From: Nonomuraea rubra | Lineage (GTDB): Bacteria > Actinomycetota > Actinomycetes > Streptosporangiales > Streptosporangiaceae | Assembly: GCF_014207985.1 (NCBI RefSeq) | Contig: NZ_JACHMI010000001.1 | Span: forward strand, 6,679,001 to 6,743,000 | Reading direction: 5' to 3' | Length of the DNA: 64,000 bases | Shown: in pieces, positions 44,643 to 52,719 of the stretch | How positions within the stretch are numbered: the first letter of the stretch is position 1 | Layout: each line of letters starts with the position of its first letter | Position numbers and translations under genes: made by a program | The notes under the pieces: generated by a model | The model's input: only the letters and a program-made list of their open reading frames with translations | The model's database searches: none | What the model was told of the DNA's origin: nothing

Positions 44643-45774
44643 CGGCGTGCTGGTGGCCGACTTCTCCCGGATCCTGGCCGGGCCGTACGCGACGATGTTG
44701 CTGGCCGACCTCGGCGCCGACGTCGTCAAGGTGGAGGGGCCGCAGGGCGACGACACGCGGACGTGGACGCCGCCGGCGCGCGGCGAGGTGTCCACGTACT
44801 ACCTCGGGGTCAACCGGGGCAAGCGGTCGATCGCGCTGGACCTGCGCGACGAGGGCGACGCGCGGCTGGCCAGGGAGCTGGCCCGGCGGGCCGACGTGCT
44901 GGTGGAGAACTTCCGGCCGGGCGGCCTGGCCAAGTACGGGCTCGACTACGCGGCCGTCTCCTCCGGCAACCCGGGCGTGGTGTACGCGTCGATCAGCGGG
45001 TTCGGGTCGGGGGCCGGGGCGCGGGTGCCGGGCTACGACCTGATGGTGCAGGCCATGTCGGGGCTGATGAGCCTGACCGGGGAGCCGGACGGGCCGCCGT
45101 ACCGGGCCGGGATCTCGGTGTTCGACGTGATGGCGGGCAACCACGCCGTCATCGGCGTGCTGGCCGCCCTGCGGCATCGCGACACGACCGGGCAGGGTCA
45201 GCACGTCGAGGTGAACCTGATGTCGTCCGCGCTGACGGGGCTGGTCAACCAGAGCTCCGCGTACGTGGCGGGGGACGTGGTGCCGTTCAGGATGGGGAAC
45301 GCGCATCCGAGCGTCTTCCCGTACGAGCCGCTGCCCACCGCCGACCACGACCTGATCGTGGCCGCGGCCAACGACGGGCAGTTCAGGAAGCTCTGCGAGG
45401 TGCTCGGGATCCCCGAGGTGGCCGCCGACCCGCGGTTCGCGCGCAACGCCGACCGTACGGCGCGGCGCGAGGAGCTGCGGCCGATCCTCGTCGAGCGGCT
45501 GGTCACCCGGCCGGCGGACGAGTGGTTCGCCCTGCTGGTGGACGCCGGGGTGCCGAGCGGGCCGATCAACACGATCGACGGCGGGTTCGCCGTTGCGGAG
45601 CGGTTCGGGCTGGAGCCGGTCGTGGTGGTGGGCGAGGGCGAGCGGGCGGTGCCGACGACGCGGCATCCGATCCGCTTCTCCGAGACGCCCGCCGGGTACA
45701 GGCTGCCGCCGCCCGAACTGGACGAGCACGGGGCCGAGCTGCGCAAGTGGCTGGAGGGCGGGTCGCATGCCTGA
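44623..45774 (+). CDS. Class III (CaiB/BaiF) CoA-transferase
   Basis: 383 residues from ATG 44623. VADFSRILAGPYATMLLADL, DVVKVEGPQGDDTR and the catalytic-Asp region PGYDLMVQAMSGLM are characteristic, with LRHRDTTGQGQHVEVNL and NAHPSVFPYEPLP later. It transfers CoA between carboxylic acids. It is first in an operon with a citryl-CoA-lyase-like protein and LigAB, so its acceptor is probably a tricarboxylic ring-cleavage product. Its stop overlaps the next start by five bases. Confidence 0.9.
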   Translation: MTDGPLSGVLVADFSRILAGPYATMLLADLGADVVKVEGPQGDDTRTWTPPARGEVSTYYLGVNRGKRSIALDLRDEGDARLARELARRADVLVENFRPGGLAKYGLDYAAVSSGNPGVVYASISGFGSGAGARVPGYDLMVQAMSGLMSLTGEPDGPPYRAGISVFDVMAGNHAVIGVLAALRHRDTTGQGQHVEVNLMSSALTGLVNQSSAYVAGDVVPFRMGNAHPSVFPYEPLPTADHDLIVAAANDGQFRKLCEVLGIPEVAADPRFARNADRTARREELRPILVERLVTRPADEWFALLVDAGVPSGPINTIDGGFAVAERFGLEPVVVVGEGERAVPTTRHPIRFSETPAGYRLPPPELDEHGAELRKWLEGGSHA

Positions 45775-46600
45775 GGACGTGGCGGGCGGGCGGGGGCGTG
45801 AGTATCCGACCGCGCTGGGGGCGTCCTCCCGCAAGGAGATCACGCTGCTCGGGCAGGACCTGGCCGCGGACGTGATGGGCGAGGTGGGGTTCGGCGAGCT
45901 GGCGTTCTGGCTGGCCACGCAGCGGCGGCCCGCCCCCGGCGAGGTGCGGGTGTTCGAGGCCGTGCTGGCCGCGCTGGCCGATCACGGGTTCACGCCGACC
46001 GCGATCGTGACGCGGCTGACGTACCTGTCGGCGCCGGACTCCGTACAGGGGGCACTGGCGGCCGGGCTGCTCGGCGGCGGCTCGCGCTTCCTCGGCGTCA
46101 CCGAGGACTGCGGCCGGTTCCTGCACGAGACGATCGCCGGCCGCGACCCGCTCCCGTGCGACGACGCCGGCTGGGACGCGCTCGCCCTGGAGACCGTACA
46201 GGCCCGGCGCGAGTCCGGGCGGCTGGTCCCCGGGCTCGGCCACCACGTGCACAAGGACGGCGACCCGCGCACGCCGCGGCTGTTCGAGATCGCGACCGAG
46301 GAGGGGCTGTTCGGGCCGCACCTGTCGCTGTTCGCCGCCATCGGGCGGGTGCACGCGCGCGTGCTCGGCCGGACGCTGCCGCTGAACGGCGCGGGGGCCT
46401 GCGGGGCCGCACTCGCCGACCTGGGACTGCCGCTGGAACTGCTGCGCGGGTTCGCGCTGCTGGCCAGGACCGCCGGGCTGATCGGGCAGCTCGCCGAGGA
46501 GCTGCGCCACCCGGTGGCCAACGAGATCTTCCTGTCCGTGGACCTGAACAACCGGTCCGTCCCGCCCGAGCCGTACCCCGAGGGAGGCCCGCATGGCTGA
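45767..46600 (+). CDS. Citrate synthase-family protein, citryl-CoA-lyase type
   Basis: 277 residues from ATG 45767, much shorter than citrate synthase. The conserved His region LVPGLGHHVHKDGDPRTPRL and the C-terminal LNGAGACGAALADLGLP and LAEELRHPVANEIF resemble short citryl-CoA lyase-like members, which split a citryl-type CoA thioester to acetyl-CoA and a 2-oxo acid. Paired with the CoA-transferase, it could cleave the CoA ester of a 4-carboxy-4-hydroxy-2-oxoadipate-like acid. This assignment is inference from family and context. Confidence 0.75.
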   Translation: MPEDVAGGRGREYPTALGASSRKEITLLGQDLAADVMGEVGFGELAFWLATQRRPAPGEVRVFEAVLAALADHGFTPTAIVTRLTYLSAPDSVQGALAAGLLGGGSRFLGVTEDCGRFLHETIAGRDPLPCDDAGWDALALETVQARRESGRLVPGLGHHVHKDGDPRTPRLFEIATEEGLFGPHLSLFAAIGRVHARVLGRTLPLNGAGACGAALADLGLPLELLRGFALLARTAGLIGQLAEELRHPVANEIFLSVDLNNRSVPPEPYPEGGPHG

Positions 46601-46638
46601 GCACGTCGATGGAGGCCCGCATGGCTGAGGTCGTCGCC
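46583..46638 (+). repeat. 28-bp tandem duplication of an RBS-start region
   Basis: Copies 46583-46610 and 46611-46638 share GGAGGCCCGCATGGCTGA. The first ATG (46593) overlaps the end of the lyase gene and reads 11 codons to a stop; the second (46621) is the dioxygenase start. It repeats the pattern seen at 44573-44642 in the same operon. Confidence 0.85.
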
Positions 46639-47487
46639 GTCATCGCGTCCACGCACCACCCGTTCTACTACCGCGCCAACACCGCCACCGGCGAGGACCG
46701 CCCGCCGTTCGCCGACGAGTGGGTGCGCAAGGTGATGGCGTTCCGGGAGACGCTGACCAGGGCCAGGCCGGACGTGCTGGTGATGGTCGGTTCCGACCAC
46801 TTCCACCAGCTCTGGCTGGACAACATGCCGCAGTTCCTGATCGGCAAGGCGCCCTACTACGACGCGAACTTCTACAACGAGGAACGCGAGTTCGGCCTGC
46901 CCCGCATGGTGTGCCGGGGGCAGGAGGACCTGTCGGCGCACCTGCTGCGCGAGGGCCTGGACGCCGGGTTCGACCTGGCCTTCTCCAACGAGCTGCGGAT
47001 CGACCACTCGATCACCTGCCCGATCATCACCTTGCGCCCGCAGAACGACCTGCCGATCGTGCCCGTCTACACCAACATCTTCGCCCCTCCCCTGCCGCGG
47101 CCGAAACGGTTCGTGCAGCTCGGGCGGGCCATCAGGGAGATGGTGGAGTCGTGGCCGTCCGACCAGCGGGTCGCGATCATCGGCACCGGGCACCTGTCGC
47201 TGGAGCTCGGCGGGCCGCGCCAGTTCGGGCCGCACGGCCCCGACCCCGAGTTCGACCGCAAGGCCGTGGAGTGGATCTCCTCGGGGGACATCGAGGGCTG
47301 CCTGGCCGAGGTCACCCTCGACAGCCTGCACCTGCCGGGCAACGCCACCCACGGGTTCATGGACTTCATGCTCATGATGGGGGTGGCGGGGGACGGGCGT
47401 AAGGCCGACTACGTGGACACCTACGACCTGTTCCACACCATGGAGGCGTACTTCACCTGGTTCCCGGACGGAGGCGGCCGGTCGTGA
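46621..47487 (+). CDS. Extradiol ring-cleavage dioxygenase catalytic subunit (LigB superfamily)
   Basis: 288 residues from ATG 46621. The Fe(II) ligands are expected in ASTHHPFYY and VGSDHFHQLWLD; NELRIDHSITCPI holds the catalytic-His region, and GTGHLSLELGGPR a further conserved motif of class III extradiol enzymes. The adjacent LigA-type subunit makes it a two-subunit protocatechuate-4,5- or gallate-dioxygenase-like enzyme. The exact diphenol is not determined. It overlaps the LigA gene by GTGA. Confidence 0.88.
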   Translation: MAEVVAVIASTHHPFYYRANTATGEDRPPFADEWVRKVMAFRETLTRARPDVLVMVGSDHFHQLWLDNMPQFLIGKAPYYDANFYNEEREFGLPRMVCRGQEDLSAHLLREGLDAGFDLAFSNELRIDHSITCPIITLRPQNDLPIVPVYTNIFAPPLPRPKRFVQLGRAIREMVESWPSDQRVAIIGTGHLSLELGGPRQFGPHGPDPEFDRKAVEWISSGDIEGCLAEVTLDSLHLPGNATHGFMDFMLMMGVAGDGRKADYVDTYDLFHTMEAYFTWFPDGGGRS

Positions 47488-47843
47488 GCAAGTACCTGCT
47501 GAACAAGTTCCTGTTCACCGTCGACCGCGATCCCGAGCTGGTCGAACGGTACCGCGCCGAGCCCCGGGCCACGGTGGAATGGTGGGAGGGGGCGTACGCG
47601 AACCGGATCCTGGGGTGTCACGAAGGGGAGTCGTCCACGTGGCTGGGGTTCGACGACGTCGAGCGGGAGGCGCTGGCCTCGCATGATTATCCGCGGCTGT
47701 TCGAGCTGGGGGCGCATCCGTTCCTGATCCTGACGTTGTTCATCGCGATGTTCGAGCGGGATCATCCGCCGCTCGGGTTCCAGACGGAGTATGCGCGGCG
47801 GCTGGGGCATGTGCGGCTGCCTTACCCGGACATCGCGACCTGA
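47484..47843 (+). CDS. Ring-cleavage dioxygenase small subunit (LigA-like)
   Basis: 119 residues from GTG 47484. MSKYLLNKFLFTVDRDPELV, FDDVEREALASHDYPRLFEL and GAHPFLILTLF match the helical LigA family, which caps the active site of LigB. Coupled on both sides by overlaps (GTGA upstream, TGATG downstream). It has no independent enzymatic role. Confidence 0.9.
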   Translation: MSKYLLNKFLFTVDRDPELVERYRAEPRATVEWWEGAYANRILGCHEGESSTWLGFDDVEREALASHDYPRLFELGAHPFLILTLFIAMFERDHPPLGFQTEYARRLGHVRLPYPDIAT

Positions 47844-49069
47844 TGAACGACCGCCCCACCGGCCCGGCCGCCGACCAGCCCTCCGACCGCCCCACCGGGC
47901 CGGCCGCCGGCGAGCTCTCCGATCGCGCCACCGGCCCGGTCCCGGGCACCGCGCCCGCTGCGCCCGCTGCGACCGCTGCGACCGCTGCGACCGCTGCGCC
48001 GGTAATGGTCGCCGCTCGGGTCGAGGTCTGCGGGGAGGCTCCCGTGGTCGCCGGTTGCCCCTTGCCCGTGGCCGGTGGAGGGCGGGAGGTCGTGCGGGTG
48101 CTCGCCGCTCCGATCACGCCGCTGGACCTGCTGTGCGCCACCGGGGCGTCGTACTTCGGGACGCCCGCGGTGCCGTACGTGCCGGGTGTCCAGGGGGTGG
48201 GGACGGTGGGCGGGCGGCTCGTGTGGTTCCCGACGGCGGCGGGGATGGCGGCGGGTGACGGGAGCATGGCCGAGCTGGCTCCGGCCCGGGCCGAGGAGCT
48301 GGTCGAGCTGCCCGCAGGGACCGATCCGTTCGCCATGGCGGCGCTGGGGCTGTCGGCGGTGGCCGCGTACCTGGCGCTGACGTGGCGGGGTGAGCTGGCG
48401 GACGGCGAGCAGGTGCTGGTGCTGGGCGGGGGCGGCGTGGTGGGGCAGGCCGCCATCCAGCTCGCCCGCCTGGCGGGGGCGCGGCGGGTGGTGGCGGCGG
48501 CACGTTCCGAGGACGGGATGCGGCGCGCCCGGCGGGCGGGCGCCGATGCCGTGGTCCCGCTGGGCCCCGTGGCGAGAGCCGTACCAGGCCGGCGAATCGC
48601 CCCTGAGGCCGACGGCGGGCGAGCCGGCGCGGAGACCGTGACCGACGGCGGGCGAGCCGGCGCGGAGACCGTGGCCGGCCAGGTGGAGGAGCTTGCGCGC
48701 CGGCTCGCCGCCGTCTGTGACGGGCCCGTGGACCTGGTGCTCGATCCCCTCTTCGGCGTCCCGGCCGCGGCGGCGGCGCGTACGTTGCGCAACGGCGGGC
48801 GCCTGGTCAACCTCGGTGGCTCGGCGTCGGAGACCTGCCCGCTCGACTCCGCCACCCTGCGCAGCCGCTCACTGCGCCTCCTGGGTTACACCAACAACGA
48901 GCTCACCCGTGAGCAGCGGTCGGCGGCCATCACGTACGTCGCGCAGCAGTCGGCGGCCGGGCGGCTGCGGGTGGAGCACGAGGTGGTGCCGCTGGCACAG
49001 GCGGCGGACGCGTGGCAGCGCCAGGCGGCGGGCACCACGAACGGCCGGATCGTCCTGCACACAGGCTGA
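47843..49069 (+). CDS. MDR quinone-oxidoreductase-type enzyme with repeat extensions
   Basis: 408 residues from ATG 47843. From about residue 55 it is a zinc-free MDR protein (VVRVLAAPITPLDLLCATG, VPYVPGVQGVGTVGG, QVLVLGGGGVVGQAAIQLAR, GGRLVNLGG). The first 55 residues are low-complexity, built from 36-bp and 9-bp DNA repeats, and an 11-residue unit (DGGRAGAETVT) is duplicated between the cofactor domain segments. It is last in the ring-cleavage operon and probably reduces a ring-cleavage aldehyde or unsaturated product, which is inference. Confidence 0.85.
   Translation: MNDRPTGPAADQPSDRPTGPAAGELSDRATGPVPGTAPAAPAATAATAATAAPVMVAARVEVCGEAPVVAGCPLPVAGGGREVVRVLAAPITPLDLLCATGASYFGTPAVPYVPGVQGVGTVGGRLVWFPTAAGMAAGDGSMAELAPARAEELVELPAGTDPFAMAALGLSAVAAYLALTWRGELADGEQVLVLGGGGVVGQAAIQLARLAGARRVVAAARSEDGMRRARRAGADAVVPLGPVARAVPGRRIAPEADGGRAGAETVTDGGRAGAETVAGQVEELARRLAAVCDGPVDLVLDPLFGVPAAAAARTLRNGGRLVNLGGSASETCPLDSATLRSRSLRLLGYTNNELTREQRSAAITYVAQQSAAGRLRVEHEVVPLAQAADAWQRQAAGTTNGRIVLHTG
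47849..47998 (+). repeat. 36-bp and 9-bp in-frame tandem repeats at an N-terminus
   Basis: Units 47849-47884 and 47885-47920, with a partial third to 47938, encode a 12-residue repeat based on DRPTGPAA. From 47954 to 47998 five 9-bp units (CCCGCTGCG/ACCGCTGCG) encode AAP/AAT. All are multiples of three and keep the frame. Confidence 0.85.
48611..48676 (+). repeat. 33-bp in-frame tandem duplication
   Basis: 48611-48643 and 48644-48676 are identical except near the last codon and encode two copies of DGGRAGAETV plus one residue, inside the MDR enzyme. Confidence 0.9.
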
Positions 49070-49356
49070 CCACCCCGCCGACCATCACCCTGTCGCATGG
49101 CACGGGCCGGTTCCGGCGGCCCGGGCGGCGAGGAGGCGCAGGCCGTCGTGGTTCTTTGCCGCAGGCACGGAATGGCGGTGGATCACGCCGGCCGATAGCC
49201 GACCCGGCCGTTGCACGGCATCGAGACTCCCAGGCGCCACCGGGCCGGAAAAGGGGCGGCTCCTGTCCCCGGACGACCCTGTCCTGGGACAGGTCAGGCC
49301 CCCGCACCCACGTCGGAGCCGCGCGATCCCGTACAGCACCCCGGGTGGCCGCGTGG
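49070..49356. other. Convergent intergenic gap
   Basis: No gene is visible. The palindrome CCTGTCCTGGGACAGG at about 49278-49293 could form a hairpin between the two converging transcripts. Confidence 0.4.
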
Positions 49357-50220
49357 TCAGCGCAGCGCGGCGGCGAGGAGGCGCCACTCCTTCCGCGGAA
49401 AGACCTGGGCCTCGGCGGTGACCACCTGCACGCACACGTGATCGGCGCCGGCGGCGCGATGCTCGTCCACCCGTCGCAGGATCGCCTCCTCGTCCCCCCA
49501 CGCGAACACGTCGTCGAACACGCGGTCGCTCACCGACGCCAGCTCCTCGGGCGAGTAGCCGAGACGCAGGAGGTTGTTGGCGTAGTTCGGCAGGGCGAGG
49601 TAGCCCCGCAGCCAGCCGTCGCCGATCGCGCGTGCCTCCTCCCTGTCCGCGCAGAGGATCACCGTCTGCTCCGGGAGCAGCAGCGGCCCCTCCCCCAGTG
49701 CCTCCCGCGCGCGCCGGGTGTGCTCGGGGGTGACGAGGTACGGGTGCGCGCCGCGCGCCCGCCTGGCGGCCATGTCCAGCATCTTCGGGCCGAGCGCGGC
49801 CAGCACCCGGCTCTCGGCGGGAACCGGCTGGTCCGCCCGGTCGAGCTCGTCGAGGAACGCCGACATCGCCGCCAGCGGCTTGCGGTAGCGGGCCGGCTCC
49901 TGTTCGTTGTTGACGGCGACCGCGTGGCTCACGCCGATGCCCATCAGGAACCGTCCGTCGTGCGCCGCCGACAGCGAGGCGAAGGAGGAGGCGACGCCGG
50001 CCGGGTCGTGCATCCAGAGGTTGAGAATGCCCGTGGCCACGACGATCTCCCGGGTCGCGGTCAGCAGGTTGGCGACCGCGTCGAAGACCGGCCCGCCGCC
50101 GTCCGGGAACCACAGGGCCCGGAACCCCAGCTCGTCGAGCTCGGCGGCCGCGTCGGCGGCCTCGCCCGGGTCGCCGTAACGCAGGTGGTGACTCCACACG
50201 CCCACACCGGAAAGATCCAC
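49357..50220 (-). CDS. LLM-class F420-dependent oxidoreductase
   Basis: 287 residues from GTG 50220, with GAAGAGG five bases upstream; the frame is open to 50427 but that part is not conserved. GVGVWSHHLRYGDPGEAADA, LGFRALWFPDGGG, VATGILNLWMHDP and GRFLMGIGVSHA are typical of TIM-barrel luciferase-like enzymes of the TIGR03620 type. They use F420H2, abundant in actinomycetes. Substrate unknown. The gene is alone, convergent with the ring-cleavage operon. Confidence 0.85.
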   Translation of the reverse strand: MDLSGVGVWSHHLRYGDPGEAADAAAELDELGFRALWFPDGGGPVFDAVANLLTATREIVVATGILNLWMHDPAGVASSFASLSAAHDGRFLMGIGVSHAVAVNNEQEPARYRKPLAAMSAFLDELDRADQPVPAESRVLAALGPKMLDMAARRARGAHPYLVTPEHTRRAREALGEGPLLLPEQTVILCADREEARAIGDGWLRGYLALPNYANNLLRLGYSPEELASVSDRVFDDVFAWGDEEAILRRVDEHRAAGADHVCVQVVTAEAQVFPRKEWRLLAAALR

Positions 50221-50425
50221 GGCAGCCTCTTCCACAGCCGGCACACGAGGTGACGGCCACCACCCTATCCATGAAGATCTCCTGCGCAGAAGATCGGAGC
50301 GCGTGTTGCCCTGCCCTGGAGTGTCAGGTGACGGATCTCCGGGTGGGGGCTCTCCCCCGTGCGGGGGAGGCGGCTCCCCCGCGCACGGGAGTGCCGTCCG
50401 GGCGGGCGGTTCTACGGTCGGGACC

Positions 50426-50914
50426 ATGGTTGATGTCGATCGTCCGCGGCGCTGGCCGGCGTACGCGGTGGCGTTGTTGTTGCTCGGGTACGCCGCGGGG
50501 AAGGCCGTCTTCGCCCTGCAGGCCCGGCTCGGGTTCCCCGGAGGGCCGCCGGTGCCGGCCGCCGAGGCCGCCGCCTACCTTCTGGATCCGGCGTTCGCGC
50601 AGTGGCTCGCGAGTGCGTCCGGGGTGGTGGGGGCGTGCGTCGCGCTGGCCACCGTCACGCCGTTCGGGCGGTGGGTGTCCAGGACGTTGATGCTGGTCGT
50701 GCTGGCGGTGATGACGCTGGCCGTGGTGGGGGGTGGCGGGATCATGGCGCTGGACGGGTTCGTGGGCATCGGGGTGGGGTGGCAGTGGTACCACGGGGTG
50801 CTCGGCCTCGTCGCGATCGGCGCGACCGTGGAGATGTCACGGTCGTATCTGGTGGCGACGCGACCGGCACGGCGGCCGGGCGGCGCCAGTGCCGCGCCCG
50901 GCGCCGGCGGGTGA
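50426..50914 (+). CDS. Four-helix membrane protein of unknown function
   Basis: 162 residues from ATG 50426 (MVDVDRPRRWPAYAVALLLL). Hydrophobic segments fall near residues 10-28, 58-76, 85-108 and 115-135, with WQWYHGVLGLVAIGATVEM in the last. It resembles small actinobacterial integral membrane proteins of the DUF3995 kind, not confidently. No conserved catalytic residues. Confidence 0.6.
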   Translation: MVDVDRPRRWPAYAVALLLLGYAAGKAVFALQARLGFPGGPPVPAAEAAAYLLDPAFAQWLASASGVVGACVALATVTPFGRWVSRTLMLVVLAVMTLAVVGGGGIMALDGFVGIGVGWQWYHGVLGLVAIGATVEMSRSYLVATRPARRPGGASAAPGAGG

Positions 50915-51013
50915 GGCGGCACTGGGAGCGGGGCGCGGGACCGGTGGCTGAGCGCGCAACTGGTGTTGGGCGTGGCGCTGGTGGCTGGGCGCGACGGTGG
51001 CGGATGGTGGTGG

Positions 51014-51832
51014 TCAGGCCTGGGCGAGCTGGGCCACTCCCGAGCGCGGCGACGACAGCACCGGGACGCCGCCGCCCGCCTCACCCACGATCCGGGCCAT
51101 GGACGCCTGGGCCAGCACCACCACGTCCACCTTCGCCGCCAGCTCCCGGAACCCGTCGAGGACCAGCGTGTCGTGCCGGGCGGCGTCCCCGGCCCGCAAC
51201 GCCTCGAACGCCCCCTCGCACAGCCGGGGCACGACCTCCCGTTCCGCCTCGCGCCGCGCCGCCGCCCGCTGGACCGCGCGGGTGGTGGGGCCGAGGGTGG
51301 TGGCGAGCGTGGCCAGCACGCCGATCCGGGCGCCTTCCCGTACGGCCTGCTCGGCCATCGGCTCGTCGATCCGCAGGATCGGCAGCGCGGCGAAGGGGCG
51401 CGCCCGCTCGGCCGCCTCGCCGATGGACGAGCAGGTCACCAGCAACGTGCCCGCGCCGGACTCCTCGGCGTAGGCCGCGTACGCCGCCACCCGGCGCAGC
51501 ACGTGCGGCGGCGGGCCGCCGGCGGCGATGGTGTCCTGGAGCAGGCTCTCGTCCACGAAGTGCAGGATCCGCGCGTCCGGCCGCACCTCGGCGGCCAGCT
51601 CGGCGAGGGGGGCGGCGAGCGCGGGCACGGTGTGCAGCATCGCGACCGTCACCCCGGCCGGCCCCGCCGGCCGATCCACACCGGTCGCGGGACGGCTCAC
51701 CGGACCCGCTCCGTGCATCGCGGGGCGCTTCATCGGGTCCGCCCCCTGCGTTTCGGAGGGGCCCATCGGACCGGTTCCCTGCGTCTCGGAGGGGCCCATC
51801 GGACCGGTTTCCTGCGGGTCGGGGCGGGTCAT
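51014..51832 (-). CDS. Asp/Glu racemase or AroM-like protein with repeat N-terminus
   Basis: 272 residues from ATG 51832, which overlaps the aldolase stop (ATGA). Residues from about 62 on match the aspartate/glutamate racemase-maleate isomerase superfamily: AMLHTVPALAAPLAELAAE, LLVTCSSIGEAA with the first catalytic Cys, and IGVLATLATTLGPT. The second Cys expected in the C-terminal half appears in place-shifted form or is missing. The first 60 residues derive from 33-bp repeats, each bringing its own in-frame ATG. Third gene of the kinase-aldolase operon; its step is not predictable. Confidence 0.78.
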   Translation of the reverse strand: MTRPDPQETGPMGPSETQGTGPMGPSETQGADPMKRPAMHGAGPVSRPATGVDRPAGPAGVTVAMLHTVPALAAPLAELAAEVRPDARILHFVDESLLQDTIAAGGPPPHVLRRVAAYAAYAEESGAGTLLVTCSSIGEAAERARPFAALPILRIDEPMAEQAVREGARIGVLATLATTLGPTTRAVQRAAARREAEREVVPRLCEGAFEALRAGDAARHDTLVLDGFRELAAKVDVVVLAQASMARIVGEAGGGVPVLSSPRSGVAQLAQA

Positions 51833-51842
51833 CGGGCGGTCC
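51744..51842 (-). repeat. 33-bp tandem repeats carrying successive in-frame starts
   Basis: Units 51744-51776 and 51777-51809 are nearly identical, and 51810-51842 is a diverged third unit that contains the operon-coupled ATG at 51832. Equivalent ATGs lie at 51799 and 51766, all in frame, and GCAGGGAACCGGTCC precedes each duplicated one. The coded repeat is GPMGPSETQGT. Confidence 0.85.
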
Positions 51843-52719
51843 AGGGGCGGGCGTGCTCGTCCACGATGGCCGCCAGTCCCTGCAAGCGAGGTACCGAGCG
51901 GGAGCGCAGCTCGGCGGCCACGTCCTCGGAGCCGACCACGTCGCTCCAGACGGCCCGCCCGGCCAGCATGCCCGACGCCCCGGCCCGGCAGGCGGCGCGG
52001 ACGGCGGCGGGGAAGTCGTCGCGCTCCACGCCCTGGGAGAGCACGACCCACGGGACGGGGATCGTCTCGTCGAGCCGGGCGCATTCCTCGGCCAGCCGTT
52101 CCTCCGGTACCGCCCCGCCCAGCGGGACCTGTGCCTTGTACAGGCTGGGCCGCAGCCCGGCCAGCTCCCTGGCCGCCTCCCGGATGGCGGCGGGCCCGTC
52201 GAACGTGGTGGCGCCGGCGGCCGGCTTGGCGACGCCTTCGAGGACGGACAGCAGCCCGGCGTCCGCGCACCGCCGTACGAACTCGGCGGCGATCTCCAGC
52301 CGCCGCGCCCGCCGCTCGTCGTCACGCCAGATGAGCAGCAGCTTGGCCGCCACCGCCCCGGCCTGCCTGGCGGCGGTCAGGTCGACGCGCTCGTCGATCG
52401 CGGTGTCCTCCACGGGCCCGTCGGGCTCCTGCCGCAGGCTGTCCACGGCGACGATCAGCCCGCCAGGCACCATCCGCCCGGCCGCCACCTGCCCGAACCC
52501 GTAGTCCTGGTCGATGAGGAACCCGGACGCGTACGGCCCGACCTCCCGCGCCACCGCCAGCTTGAACGACGTCAGCCGGTCGTCCCCCACCCGCTCCCCG
52601 AGCGCCGCCGTGAACATCTGCCTGAGGCTCTCCCGCTGGTCCATCGCGACCATCGCGAACCCGCCGGACGGGCGGGCCAGCAGGTCGAGCGTCGGTGTGG
52701 TGGTCCGCTGGGTGGTCAT
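51829..52719 (-). CDS. Class I aldolase of the LacD/YihT family
   Basis: 296 residues. RPSGGFAMVAMDQRESLRQ, SFKLAVAREVGPYASGFLID, KLLLIWRDDERRARRLE, SLYKAQVPLGG with the likely Schiff-base Lys, and GASGMLAGRAVWSDVVG match sulfofructose-1-phosphate aldolase YihT and tagatose-bisphosphate aldolase LacD. It should cleave a ketose phosphate to dihydroxyacetone phosphate and an aldehyde. Overlaps the kinase gene and the racemase-like gene by four bases each, so all three are translationally coupled. The sulfo- versus normal sugar substrate is undecided. Confidence 0.85.
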   Translation of the reverse strand: MTTQRTTTPTLDLLARPSGGFAMVAMDQRESLRQMFTAALGERVGDDRLTSFKLAVAREVGPYASGFLIDQDYGFGQVAAGRMVPGGLIVAVDSLRQEPDGPVEDTAIDERVDLTAARQAGAVAAKLLLIWRDDERRARRLEIAAEFVRRCADAGLLSVLEGVAKPAAGATTFDGPAAIREAARELAGLRPSLYKAQVPLGGAVPEERLAEECARLDETIPVPWVVLSQGVERDDFPAAVRAACRAGASGMLAGRAVWSDVVGSEDVAAELRSRSVPRLQGLAAIVDEHARPWTAR

